Origin: Streptomyces sp. NK15101
GTDB lineage: Bacteria > Actinomycetota > Actinomycetes > Streptomycetales > Streptomycetaceae
DNA length: 64,000 bases
Assembly (NCBI RefSeq): GCF_020400725.1
Contig: NZ_JAINVG010000008.1
Location: 1-64,000 of the forward strand
Reading direction: 5' to 3'
The notes under the pieces are model-generated. The model worked only from the letters and a program-made list of their open reading frames with translations. It ran no database searches and was not told where the DNA came from. The position numbers were made by a program, and so were the translations under genes. Shown piece by piece: positions 17,319-25,032 of the stretch (position 1 is its first letter; the number at the start of each line of letters is the position of its first letter).

Positions 17319-18458
17319 CTACCGCCCGTTGAACGCGTCCTTGAGCCGCGAGAACAGACCCTGCTGCCCCGGCTGGAACTGCCCGGTGGGGCGCTCCTCG
17401 CCGCGCAGCTTGGCCAGTTCGCGCAGGAGGCGCTCCTGCTCGGCGTCGAGCTTGCTCGGGGTCGTCACCTCGACGTGCACGATCAGGTCGCCGCGCCCGT
17501 TGCCCCGCAGGTGCGTGACGCCGCGCCCGTGGAGCGGGATCGACTGGCCGGACTGCGTGCCCGGGCGGATGTCGATCTCCTCGACGCCGTCCAGGGTCTG
17601 CAGCGGCACCTTGGTGCCGAGCGCGCCCGCCGTCATCGGGATGGTGACCGTGCAGTGCAGGTCGTCGCCGCGCCGCTGGAAGACCTCGTGCGGGGTCTCG
17701 TGGATCTCGACGTACAGGTCGCCGGCGGGGCCGCCGCCGGGGCCGACCTCGCCCTCGCCCGCGAGCTGGATGCGGGTGCCGTTGTCGACACCGGCCGGGA
17801 TCTTGACCGTGAGCGTACGGCGGGACCGCACGCGGCCGTCGCCGGCGCACTCGGGGCACGGGGTCGGGACGACCGTGCCGAAGCCCTGGCACTGCGGGCA
17901 GGGGCGGGAGGTCATGACCTGGCCGAGGAAGGACCGGGTGACCTGGGAGACCTCGCCGCGGCCGCGGCACATGTCACAGGTCTGCGCGGAGGTGCCGGGC
18001 GCGGCGCCCTCACCCGAACAGGTGGTGCAGACGACGGCCGTGTCGACCTGGATGTCCTTGGTGGTGCCGAAGGCCGCCTCGTTGAGGTCGATCTCCAGCC
18101 GGATCATGGCGTCCTGGCCCCGGCGGGTCCGCGAGCGCGGGCCGCGCTGCGAGGCCGTGCCGAAGAAGGCGTCCATGATGTCGGAGAAGTTGCCGAAGCC
18201 GCCCGCTCCGAAGCCGCCGCCCGCGCCACCGCCGCCGGAGGCCGAGAGCGGGTCGCCGCCGAGGTCGTAGACCTGCTTCTTCTGCGGGTCCGAGAGGACC
18301 TCGTAGGCGGCGTTGATCTCCTTGAAGCGTTCCTGCGTCTTCGGATCGGGATTGACGTCCGGGTGCAGCTCGCGCGCGAGCCTCCGGAAGGCCTTCTTGA
18401 TCTCGTCCTGGGACGCGTCGCGGCGCACGCCGAGTACGGCGTAGTAGTCCGTGGCCAC
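17319..18458 (-). CDS. dnaJ: Chaperone protein DnaJ (hrcA-linked copy)
   Basis: 379 residues. The J-domain with the HPD tripeptide (RELHPDVNPD) occupies residues 1-70, followed by a Gly/Phe-rich stretch (SASGGGGAGGGFGAGG). The zinc domain has four CxxCxGxG repeats (CTTCSGEG, CDMCRGRG, CPQCQGFG, CPECAGDG), and then comes the substrate-binding C-terminal domain. It stimulates DnaK ATPase. The GTG start at 18458 directly abuts the hrcA TAA stop, and this copy is distinct from the one usually found with dnaK-grpE. It is under HrcA/CIRCE control through the shared transcript. Confidence 0.95.
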   Translation of the reverse strand: MATDYYAVLGVRRDASQDEIKKAFRRLARELHPDVNPDPKTQERFKEINAAYEVLSDPQKKQVYDLGGDPLSASGGGGAGGGFGAGGFGNFSDIMDAFFGTASQRGPRSRTRRGQDAMIRLEIDLNEAAFGTTKDIQVDTAVVCTTCSGEGAAPGTSAQTCDMCRGRGEVSQVTRSFLGQVMTSRPCPQCQGFGTVVPTPCPECAGDGRVRSRRTLTVKIPAGVDNGTRIQLAGEGEVGPGGGPAGDLYVEIHETPHEVFQRRGDDLHCTVTIPMTAGALGTKVPLQTLDGVEEIDIRPGTQSGQSIPLHGRGVTHLRGNGRGDLIVHVEVTTPSKLDAEQERLLRELAKLRGEERPTGQFQPGQQGLFSRLKDAFNGR

Positions 18459-19478
18459 TTACGACTCCGCCAGGATCTGTCCGACGTAACGTGCCACTGC
18501 GCGTACCGCTCCCATCGTTCCGGGGTAGTCCATGCGGGTCGGTCCGACCACGCCGAGTTTGGCGACTGCCTCGCCGCCCGAACCGTAGCCGACCGAGACG
18601 ACGGACGTGGAGCTCAGCCCCTCGTGGGCGTTCTCGTGCCCGATCCGTACGGTCATGCCCGATTCCTTGGCCTCGCCGAGCAGCTTGAGGAGCACGACCT
18701 GCTCCTCCAGGGCTTCCAGGACGGGCCTGATCATCAGGGGGAAGTCGTGTCCGAAGCGGGCGAGATTGGCGGTGCCGCCGATCATCAGCCGCTCCTCGTG
18801 CTCCTCGACGAGCGTTTCGAGGAGGGTCGCGAGCACGGTCGAGACCGTGGCGCGGTCCTCGGCCTCCTCGAAGGACTCGGGGAGGTCCTGCACCAGCTGC
18901 GGCACGTCGGCGAACCGACGGCCGACGACCCGGCTGTTGAGCCGGGCCCTCAGGTCGGCGAGCGAGGTCTCGCCGAAGGGCGCGGGGCAGTCGACGACGC
19001 GCTGCTCGACCCGGCCGGTGTCCGTGATGAGGACGAGCATCAGGCGTGCGGGGGCCAGCGAGAGCAGCTCCACGTGCCGGACGGTCGAGCGGGTCAGCGA
19101 GGGGTACTGGACGACGGCGACCTGGCGGGTCAGCTGGGCGAGCAGTCGCACCGTGCGCCCGACGACGTCGTCGAGGTCGACGGCTCCGTCGAGGAAGTTG
19201 TGGATGGCCCGCCGCTCGGGCGTCGACAGCGGCTTGACGCCGGCGAGCCGGTCGACGAAGAGGCGGTAGCCCTTGTCGGTCGGGATCCGGCCGGCGCTGG
19301 TGTGAGGCTGGGCGATGTACCCCTCCTCCTCCAGGACCGCCATGTCGTTGCGGACGGTGGCGGGCGACACGCCGAGCTTGTGGCGCTCGGTGAGCGCCTT
19401 GGAGCCGACGGGCTCCTCCGTCCCGACGTAGTCCTGGACGATGGCGCGCAGGACCTCGAGTCTGCGTTCGCTGAGCAT
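18459..19478 (-). CDS. hrcA: Heat-inducible transcription repressor HrcA
   Basis: 339 residues from ATG 19478. The N-terminal winged helix ([18 protein letters not shown], then [19 protein letters not shown]) and [18 protein letters not shown] are diagnostic. The long dimerisation/inserted domains follow, ending in [18 protein letters not shown]. HrcA binds CIRCE elements and represses heat-shock genes; folding by GroEL keeps it active. A CIRCE-type repeat lies 46 bases upstream of its start, so it should repress itself and dnaJ. Confidence 0.96.
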   Translation of the reverse strand: MLSERRLEVLRAIVQDYVGTEEPVGSKALTERHKLGVSPATVRNDMAVLEEEGYIAQPHTSAGRIPTDKGYRLFVDRLAGVKPLSTPERRAIHNFLDGAVDLDDVVGRTVRLLAQLTRQVAVVQYPSLTRSTVRHVELLSLAPARLMLVLITDTGRVEQRVVDCPAPFGETSLADLRARLNSRVVGRRFADVPQLVQDLPESFEEAEDRATVSTVLATLLETLVEEHEERLMIGGTANLARFGHDFPLMIRPVLEALEEQVVLLKLLGEAKESGMTVRIGHENAHEGLSSTSVVSVGYGSGGEAVAKLGVVGPTRMDYPGTMGAVRAVARYVGQILAES

Positions 19479-19523
19479 CGTGCGCACCTCCAGCTGGCGA
19501 CGTCGTTCCGGTTGCTCCGCTTT

Positions 19524-19548
19524 TGGCACTCGCCCTGTCCGAGTGCCA
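19524..19548. promoter_or_regulatory. CIRCE heat-shock operator
   Basis: TGGCACTC-N9-GAGTGCCA is a perfect 8-bp inverted repeat with the canonical 9-base spacer, matching the Streptomyces form of CIRCE. It lies between the candidate hrcA promoter and the hrcA start codon, the normal position for HrcA repression. Confidence 0.92.
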
Positions 19549-19562
19549 GCGATCCCCCGGTC

Positions 19563-19593
19563 AGTGTACGGCGGCGGGCATCGCTCCTGGCAA
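19563..19593 (-). promoter_or_regulatory. Candidate hrcA promoter
   Basis: On the minus strand TTGCCA (19593-19588) and TACACT (19568-19563) resemble vegetative -35 and -10 boxes with a 19-base spacer, somewhat long. The predicted start of transcription would lie just upstream of CIRCE. Confidence 0.4.
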
Positions 19594-19626
19594 GGAGGCG
19601 GCGCCCGCACCGGTTAGCGTCGCCCC

Positions 19627-20355
19627 ATGGACATGGATTGGGAAGCGCACGGATGGGAGCGGCTCGAGGACGGAGTGGGCCGGCGGCGGCTGCCCGGCTG
19701 GGACGCCACGGTGGGCCTGGTCCTGGGCACACGGGCGGTTCTGCTGTACGACACGGGGTCCACGCTCGCGGAGGGCGCCGAGCTGCGGGCACAGGTGGCC
19801 GCGCTCACGGGCGGCCGGAAGGTGACGCACATCGCACTCAGCCACCCCCACTTCGACCACGTCCTCGGCACGGCGGCCTTCGCCGGGGCGGAGGTCTTCG
19901 GCGCGGTGGGCTCGGACGAGCTCATGAGCGGGGCCAGGGCCCGGGAGGAGCTGTACGGGGACGCGGTGCGGCAGGGGGTCGACCCGCGGGCGGCGACGGA
20001 GGCGACGGACGCCCTGGTGGCCCCCCGGCACGTGGTCACGGGCGAGTGGACGCTCGACCTGGGCGGCCGCCAGGTCCTCCTGGCGAACGTGGGTCCCGGC
20101 CACACGGGCCACGACCTGGCGCTCTTCGTCCCCGGCCGGCGCGAGATCGTCTTCTGCGGGGACCTGGTGGAGGAGTCGGGCGAGCCGCAGGCGGGTCCGG
20201 ACGCGATCCCGTCCCGCTGGCCGGACGCCCTGGACCGGCTGCTCGCCCTGGGCGGCGAGGAGGCGGCGTACGTACCGGGCCACGGAGCGGTGGTGGACGC
20301 CGCGTTCGTCCGGGCACAGCGCGATGAACTGGCACGCCGCTTCGAGGTGTCATAA
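19627..20355 (+). CDS. Metallo-beta-lactamase-fold hydrolase
   Basis: 242 residues. The zinc motif appears as LSHPHFDHVLG (H-x-H-x-D-H), with further ligands in GPGHTGHDL and CGDLVEES and a final PGHGAVVD. The fold suits hydrolases of the glyoxalase II / beta-lactamase group; the substrate is unknown. It is divergent from hrcA by 148 bases. A -10-like TAGCGT lies about 10 bases before the ATG with no ribosome-binding site, so a leaderless transcript is plausible. Confidence 0.88.
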   Translation: MDMDWEAHGWERLEDGVGRRRLPGWDATVGLVLGTRAVLLYDTGSTLAEGAELRAQVAALTGGRKVTHIALSHPHFDHVLGTAAFAGAEVFGAVGSDELMSGARAREELYGDAVRQGVDPRAATEATDALVAPRHVVTGEWTLDLGGRQVLLANVGPGHTGHDLALFVPGRREIVFCGDLVEESGEPQAGPDAIPSRWPDALDRLLALGGEEAAYVPGHGAVVDAAFVRAQRDELARRFEVS

Positions 20356-20424
20356 CGTCGCCCGAATGCGCGGCCACGAACCGAACCTGACGCCGCCTCG
20401 GCTGTACGGGACAGAACGGAACCC

Positions 20425-21231
20425 ATGCGTAGCTACAACCCGGACCTGACTCCGCCCTGGAAGAAGTCGGCGCCCGCGCCCGAGGTCCCGGCGGAGCACG
20501 ACCTGGTCGTCGAGGAGGTCGCCACGGGCTTCTGCGGGGCGGTGATCCGCTGCGAGGCGGGCACGGTGACCCTGGAGGACCGCTTCGGCAAGCACCGCGT
20601 CTTCCCGCTGGAGCCGCGCGGCTTCCTCCTGGAGGGCAAGGTCGTGACCCTGGTCCGCCCGGCGGCCGGCGGTCCGGCGCGCCCCACCCGTACGGCCTCC
20701 GGCTCGATCGCGGTCCCGGGCGCACGCGCGCGCGTGGCACGGGCGGGCCGGATCTACGTCGAAGGCCGCCACGACGCGGAGCTCGTGGAGCGGGTCTGGG
20801 GCGACGACCTGCGGATCGAGGGCGTGGTCGTGGAGTACCTGGAGGGCGTCGACGACCTGCCGGCGATCGTCGCGGAGTTCGCCCCGGGGCCGGACGCCCG
20901 GCTCGGCGTCCTGGTGGACCACCTGGTCCCCGGCTCGAAGGAGTCGAGGATCGCCGCGCAGGTGACCTCCCCGGACGTCCTGGTCGTCGGCCACCCGTAC
21001 GTCGACGTCTGGGAGGCCGTGAAACCGTCCTCCCTCGGCATCCCGGCCTGGCCGGCGGTCCCCCGCGGCCAGGACTGGAAGACGGGCGTCTGCCGCGCCC
21101 TGGGCTGGCCCTCGGACAACACGGGCGCGGTCTGGCGGGCGATCCTCGAGCGCGTCCACTCCTACAAGGACCTGGAGCCGGCGCTGCTGGGCCGGGTGGA
21201 AGAACTGATCGACTTCGTGACGGCGCCGTAG
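20425..21231 (+). CDS. DUF3097 family protein, Toprim-like
   Basis: 268 residues from ATG 20425 (MRSYNPDLTPPWKKSAPAPE). This is the actinobacterial DUF3097 family, regularly next to hrcA. An N-terminal beta-barrel-like part (VVEEVATGFCGAVIRCEAG, VFPLEPRGFLLEGKVVTLV) is followed by RIYVEGRHDAELVERVWG, which has the shape of a Toprim motif (acidic residue in a V-E-G-x-x-D-A setting). GVLVDHLVPGSKESRIA could supply the second acidic pair. Toprim domains act in nucleases and primases, so a nucleic-acid role is possible. No function has been established to my knowledge. Confidence 0.85.
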   Translation: MRSYNPDLTPPWKKSAPAPEVPAEHDLVVEEVATGFCGAVIRCEAGTVTLEDRFGKHRVFPLEPRGFLLEGKVVTLVRPAAGGPARPTRTASGSIAVPGARARVARAGRIYVEGRHDAELVERVWGDDLRIEGVVVEYLEGVDDLPAIVAEFAPGPDARLGVLVDHLVPGSKESRIAAQVTSPDVLVVGHPYVDVWEAVKPSSLGIPAWPAVPRGQDWKTGVCRALGWPSDNTGAVWRAILERVHSYKDLEPALLGRVEELIDFVTAP

Positions 21232-21338
21232 CGAAGCGCAACACCCGGCGGGACGGCGCCCCCGCCCACCCGCCGTGCGGGCGCCGCACCCGGCGGGGCC
21301 GGTGCCCGCCCCGGCCCGTGCGGGCCGCGCTCCCGCCC

Positions 21339-21379
21339 GTGTGGGCAATCGTCCCGCTGGGCGGGACGGGTGGGCACAC
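21339..21379. repeat. Imperfect inverted repeat
   Basis: GTGTGGGCAATCGTCCCGC faces GCGGGACGGGTGGGCACAC across a 3-base centre; 15 of 19 positions pair. The GTGGGCAATCGTCCCGC half resembles a sequence I recall as recurrent in Streptomyces intergenic DNA. Confidence 0.6.
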
Positions 21380-21410
21380 GGGACGGCGCCCATAGCGGCG
21401 CCCCCGCGTT

Positions 21411-21467
21411 CCGCGCCTGGACCCGCACCCTATGTGCGGCGCGCATCCGGTGCGGGTTCAGGCGCGG
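21411..21467. repeat. Long inverted repeat with 19-bp arms
   Basis: CCGCGCCTGGACCCGCACC (21411-21429) and GGTGCGGGTTCAGGCGCGG (21449-21467) pair at 18 of 19 positions around a 19-base loop that itself contains GTGCGGCGCGCA. Such a hairpin is much longer than an ordinary terminator. Confidence 0.75.
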
Positions 21468-21508
21468 GAGCCTGGGCCCGGCAAGGACGCCGTCCGTTGT
21501 GCCCACCC

Positions 21509-21543
21509 TCCCCCAAGCTCTCGGCTCCACTCGAGCAGGGGGA
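21509..21543. repeat. REP-like palindromic element
   Basis: TCCCCCAAGCTC pairs with GAGCAGGGGGA around a 12-base loop (TCGGCTCCACTC). The sequence strongly resembles a widespread Streptomyces intergenic palindrome that I recall as CTCCCCCAGCTCTCGGC followed by CTCGAGCAGGGGG. Confidence 0.65.
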
Positions 21544-21562
21544 CCCCTTGCCCCGGCGGAAC

Positions 21563-21638
21563 GACCGCCCACAACGGGGGTGGGCGCCGCCCGGCAGAGC
21601 GACCGCCTGCAACAGGGGTGGGCACCGCCCCGGCGGGG
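21563..21638. repeat. Tandem 38-bp direct repeat (two copies)
   Basis: The unit starting GACCGCCCACAACGGGGGTG at 21563 repeats immediately at 21601 as GACCGCCTGCAACAGGGGTG; 26 of the first 30 bases agree. Only two copies are present and there is no spacer, so it is not CRISPR. Confidence 0.7.
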
Positions 21639-21675
21639 CGGCCGTCCGTCGCGGAAGGGCGTGGACCGCGCCGCT

Positions 21676-22917
21676 TCAGTCGACCAGGTCCCGCACCACC
21701 GCGTCCGCGAGCAACCGCCCCCGCAGCGTCAGGACCGCCCGCCCGCCCGCGTACGGCTCGGGCGCGAGGAGTCCGTCCTGGAGGGCCTTCCGGGATGCGG
21801 CCAGCCCCGCCGGCTTGAGGACCGACAGCTCGACCCCCTCCCGCAGCCGCAGCTCGAGGAGCACCCGCTCCACTCGCCGGTCCTCGTCCGACAGCAGCTC
21901 CCGCCCGGCACCCGGGGACCGGCCGTCCGCGAGCGCCGCGGCGTACGCGCCGGGATGCTTCACGTTCCACCACCGCACGCCCCCCACGTGCGAGTGCGCG
22001 CCCGGCCCGGCCCCCCACCAGTCGGCCCCGCGCCAGTACAGCTCGTTGTGGAGGCAGCGGCCGGCCTCGGAGGTGGCCCAGTTGGAGACCTCGTACCACT
22101 GGAATCCGGCCTCGGTCAGGACGGAGTCCGCGATCAGGTACCGGTCGGCGTGGACGTCGTCGTCGGTCATGGGCACCTCGCCGCGCCGGATGCGCCGGGC
22201 GAGCTGCGTGCCCTCCTCGACGATCAGGGCGTAGGCGCTCACGTGGTCGGGCCCCGCGCCGATCGCCGCTTCCAGCGAGGCCCGCCAGTCGTCGTCGGAC
22301 TCGCCGGGGGTGCCGTAGATGAGGTCGAGGTTGACGTGCTCGAACCCGGCGGCCCGCGCCTCGCCGACGCACGCCTCGGGCCGCCCCGGGGTGTGCGTGC
22401 GGTCGAGGACCTTCAGGACGTGCTGCCGGGCGCTCTGCATGCCGAAGGAGATCCGGTTGAAGCCGCCGGCGCGCAGCTCGGCGAGGTAGGCGGGGTCGAC
22501 GGAGTCCGGGTTGGCCTCCGTCGTCACCTCGGCGTCGTCCGCGAGCCCGAACTCGTCCCGGACGGCCCCGAGCATCCGCACGAGGTCCCCGGCGGCGAGG
22601 AGCGTCGGGGTGCCGCCGCCGACGAAGACGGTCCGCACGGGCCGGGGGTCGTCGCCGAGGACCTTCCGGGCGAGGCGGATCTCCTCGACGACCTGCTCGG
22701 CGTAGTTGTCGCGGGAGGCGAGCACACCGCCCGTGCCGCGCAGCTCGCTCGCCGTGTACGTGTTGAAGTCGCAGTAGCCGCAGCGCGTCGCGCAGTACGG
22801 CACGTGCAGGTAGAACCCGAGCGGCCGCTCCCCGGCCCCTTCGAGGGCGTGCGGGGGCAGCGCCCCGTCGTCGGGAACGGACTCACCATCGGGCAGTACG
22901 GAAGGCATGAGCCCCAT
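21676..22917 (-). CDS. hemW: Radical SAM heme chaperone HemW (coproporphyrinogen-dehydrogenase-like)
   Basis: 413 residues; ATG at 22917, with a second ATG three codons later. The radical-SAM cluster motif CATRCGYCDF gives Cys 42, 46 and 49. Typical family segments are FVGGGTPTLL, EANPDSVD, RISFGMQSA and NLDLIYGTPGES, and the HemN C-terminal region ends LLADAVVRDLVD. The CxxxCxxC spacing lacks the extra fourth cysteine of true HemN, which favours HemW, a heme-binding chaperone that inserts heme into respiratory proteins. It is 39 bases from the acyl-CoA ligase on the same strand. Confidence 0.92.
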   Translation of the reverse strand: MGLMPSVLPDGESVPDDGALPPHALEGAGERPLGFYLHVPYCATRCGYCDFNTYTASELRGTGGVLASRDNYAEQVVEEIRLARKVLGDDPRPVRTVFVGGGTPTLLAAGDLVRMLGAVRDEFGLADDAEVTTEANPDSVDPAYLAELRAGGFNRISFGMQSARQHVLKVLDRTHTPGRPEACVGEARAAGFEHVNLDLIYGTPGESDDDWRASLEAAIGAGPDHVSAYALIVEEGTQLARRIRRGEVPMTDDDVHADRYLIADSVLTEAGFQWYEVSNWATSEAGRCLHNELYWRGADWWGAGPGAHSHVGGVRWWNVKHPGAYAAALADGRSPGAGRELLSDEDRRVERVLLELRLREGVELSVLKPAGLAASRKALQDGLLAPEPYAGGRAVLTLRGRLLADAVVRDLVD

Positions 22918-22956
22918 TGTCCCGTACTGCCCGGGGTGAAGGTCCTGCGCGGTCGC

Positions 22957-24834
22957 TCAGGCCTCGCGGGAGCCCGTGTACATCTCCTCGATGAGGTCCT
23001 TGTACTCCCGCTCGACGACCGGTCGCTTCAGCTTCAGGGACGGGGTGAGCTCGCCGTGCTCGATGTCGAGGTCGCGGGGCAGCAGGCGGAACTTCTTGAT
23101 CGTCTGCCAGCGCTGGAGGCCCTCGTTGAGGCGGTCGACGTAGCCCTGGATCAGCTTCTCGGTCCGCGGGTCGGCGACGACCTCCGCGTACGACTTGCCG
23201 CCGAGGCCGTGCTCGGCGGCCCAGCCGAGGAGGGAGGGCTCGTCGAGGGCGATGAGGGCGGTGCAGAAGTTCCGGTCGGCGCCGTGGACGAGGATGTTCG
23301 AGACGAACGGGCAGACGGCCTTGAACTGGCCCTCGACCTCGGCCGGCGCGATGTACTTGCCGCCGGACGTCTTGATCAGGTCCTTCTTCCGGTCGGTGAT
23401 CCGGAGGTAGCCGTCGGCGGACAGCTCGCCGATGTCGCCGGTGTGGAACCAGCCGTCGGACTCCAGGACCTCGGAGGTCTTCTCCGGCAGGCCGTGGTAG
23501 CCCTCCATGATGCCGGGGCCGCGCAGCAGGATCTCGCCGTCGTCGGCGATCCGGACCTCGGTGCCGGGGAGCGGCTTGCCGACGGTGCCGGTGCGGTAGG
23601 CCTCGCCCGGGTTGACGAAGGAGGCCGCGGAGGACTCGGTGAGGCCGTAACCCTCCAGGATGTGGATGCCGGCGCCGGCGAAGAAGTAGCCGATCTCGGG
23701 GGCGAGGGCGGCGGAGCCGGAGATGCAGGCGCGCAGGTTGCCGCCGAAGGCCTCGCGGATCTTGCCGTAGACGAGGGCGTCGGCGACCTTGTGCTTGGCG
23801 GAGAGGCCGAAGGGCGCGGAGGCGGTGCCGGTGCGGCGGAAGTTGTCCTGGGTGGCCTTGGCGTACTCGCGGGCGACGCCGGCCGCCCACTGGAAGATCT
23901 TGTACTTGGCGCCGCCGCCCGCGCGGGCCTTGGCGGCGACCCCGTTGTAGACCTTCTCGAAGATGCGGGGGACGGCCGCCATGTAGGTCGGCTGGACCAC
24001 CGGAAGGTTCTCGATGATCTTGTCGACGCGGCCGTCGACGGCGGTGACGTGGCCGACCTCGATCTGGCCGGAGGTGAGGACCTTGCCGAAGACGTGGGCG
24101 AGCGGCAGCCACAGGTACTGGACGTCGTCCTGGGTGACGAGGCCGGTGGCGGCGATGGCCTTGGCCATGTACGACCAGTTGTCGTGCGGGAGGCGGACGC
24201 CCTTGGGACGGCCGGTGGTGCCGGAGGTGTAGATGAGCGTGGCGAGCTGCGTGGAGGTGATCGCGGCGACCCGCTCCTTGACCGCCCCGGGGTGCTCCGC
24301 CAGGTAGGCCTTGCCGCGCGCCTCGAGGTCCGCGAGGGAGAGGACGAAGTCGCCGTCGCCCTCCACGCCGGTGGCGTCGATGACGACCACGTGGCGGAGG
24401 TTCGGCAGGTCGGCGCGGCGCTCGACGGCCTTGGCCAGCTGGGCCGCGTCCTCGGCGATGAGGACCCTCGACCCGGAGTCGGAGAGGATGAACGCCGATT
24501 CCTCGGCGTTGGTCTGCGGGTAGACCGTGGTGGTCGCGGCGCCCGCGCACATCACGCCGAGGTCGGAGAGGATCCACTCGACCCGGGTGGAGGAGGCGAG
24601 GGCGACGCGCTCCTCGGCCTGGACGCCGAGGTCGACGAGGCCCGCGGCGATCGCGTAGACCCGCTCGGCGGCCTGCCCCCAGCTGAGTGACTTCCAGTCG
24701 TCCGGGCCGGCGCCGGTGGGGGCGGGGACCGGGTAGCGGTAGGCCTCCGCGTCCGGGGTCCGCTCGACGCGCTCAAGGAAGAGGGTCGCCACGGAGGGCG
24801 GCCGGTTCTCGATCTGGGTCTGTGTGTCGCTCAC
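22957..24834 (-). CDS. Long-chain fatty acid-CoA ligase (AMP-forming, FadD15-like)
   Basis: 625 residues. ANL-superfamily signatures are TLIYTSGTTGRPKGVRLPHD (P-loop), GYGLTESSAASF (A5 motif), DGWFHTGDIGEL (A7) and ITDRKKDLIKTSGGKYIAP (A8 hinge), with the catalytic Lys in the C-terminal LTPSLKLKRP. It activates fatty acids to acyl-adenylates and then acyl-CoA. Length and motifs match actinobacterial long-chain ligases. It is upstream of hemW on the same strand. The 198-bp gap before lepA holds a possible operator and the lepA terminator. Confidence 0.93.
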   Translation of the reverse strand: MSDTQTQIENRPPSVATLFLERVERTPDAEAYRYPVPAPTGAGPDDWKSLSWGQAAERVYAIAAGLVDLGVQAEERVALASSTRVEWILSDLGVMCAGAATTTVYPQTNAEESAFILSDSGSRVLIAEDAAQLAKAVERRADLPNLRHVVVIDATGVEGDGDFVLSLADLEARGKAYLAEHPGAVKERVAAITSTQLATLIYTSGTTGRPKGVRLPHDNWSYMAKAIAATGLVTQDDVQYLWLPLAHVFGKVLTSGQIEVGHVTAVDGRVDKIIENLPVVQPTYMAAVPRIFEKVYNGVAAKARAGGGAKYKIFQWAAGVAREYAKATQDNFRRTGTASAPFGLSAKHKVADALVYGKIREAFGGNLRACISGSAALAPEIGYFFAGAGIHILEGYGLTESSAASFVNPGEAYRTGTVGKPLPGTEVRIADDGEILLRGPGIMEGYHGLPEKTSEVLESDGWFHTGDIGELSADGYLRITDRKKDLIKTSGGKYIAPAEVEGQFKAVCPFVSNILVHGADRNFCTALIALDEPSLLGWAAEHGLGGKSYAEVVADPRTEKLIQGYVDRLNEGLQRWQTIKKFRLLPRDLDIEHGELTPSLKLKRPVVEREYKDLIEEMYTGSREA

Positions 24835-24872
24835 GACGTCCTCCGGGCGGCGGCGGTGCCTGCTGGTGGTTC

Positions 24873-24892
24873 GTAACTAACTGGCGAGTAAC
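24873..24892. promoter_or_regulatory. Possible operator upstream of the acyl-CoA ligase
   Basis: GTAACTAACTGGCGAGTAAC contains facing half-sites TAACTGGCGAGTAA, an imperfect palindrome of the TTACT...AGTAA type used by TetR regulators of lipid genes. It lies 39 bases upstream of the start codon in an unusually AT-containing stretch. The family assignment is a guess. Confidence 0.3.
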
Positions 24893-24965
24893 CTTCGAGC
24901 CGGGATCAGAGTAAAGGCCCGAGGACCGGCGCGTAAGGCCCCGCAGGGCGTCGCTTCATAACGAA

Positions 24966-24996
24966 CGGGCCCACGCGCGCATGGCGCGTGGGCCCG
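24966..24996. terminator. Terminator hairpin downstream of lepA
   Basis: CGGGCCCACGCGC pairs perfectly with GCGCGTGGGCCCG around a 5-base loop (GCATG), 36 bases after the lepA stop. No T tract follows, as is common for Streptomyces. Confidence 0.75.
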
Positions 24997-25032
24997 ATTC
25001 GTCGCACAGGGCAGCCGGTCACGGCCGGCCGG

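Larger units (their letters stand above)
21232..21675. repeat. 444-bp non-coding region packed with palindromic repeats
   Basis: No credible gene lies between DUF3097 and hemW. The interval carries at least four separate repeat structures, listed below, of the kind scattered between genes in Streptomyces genomes. Both flanking genes end here (convergent), so the block could act as a bidirectional terminator or mRNA stabiliser. Confidence 0.75.

Noticed and set aside
21563..21638. Tandem 38-bp repeat as a CRISPR array
   Set aside because: Only two adjacent copies, no spacers, and no cas genes in the window.
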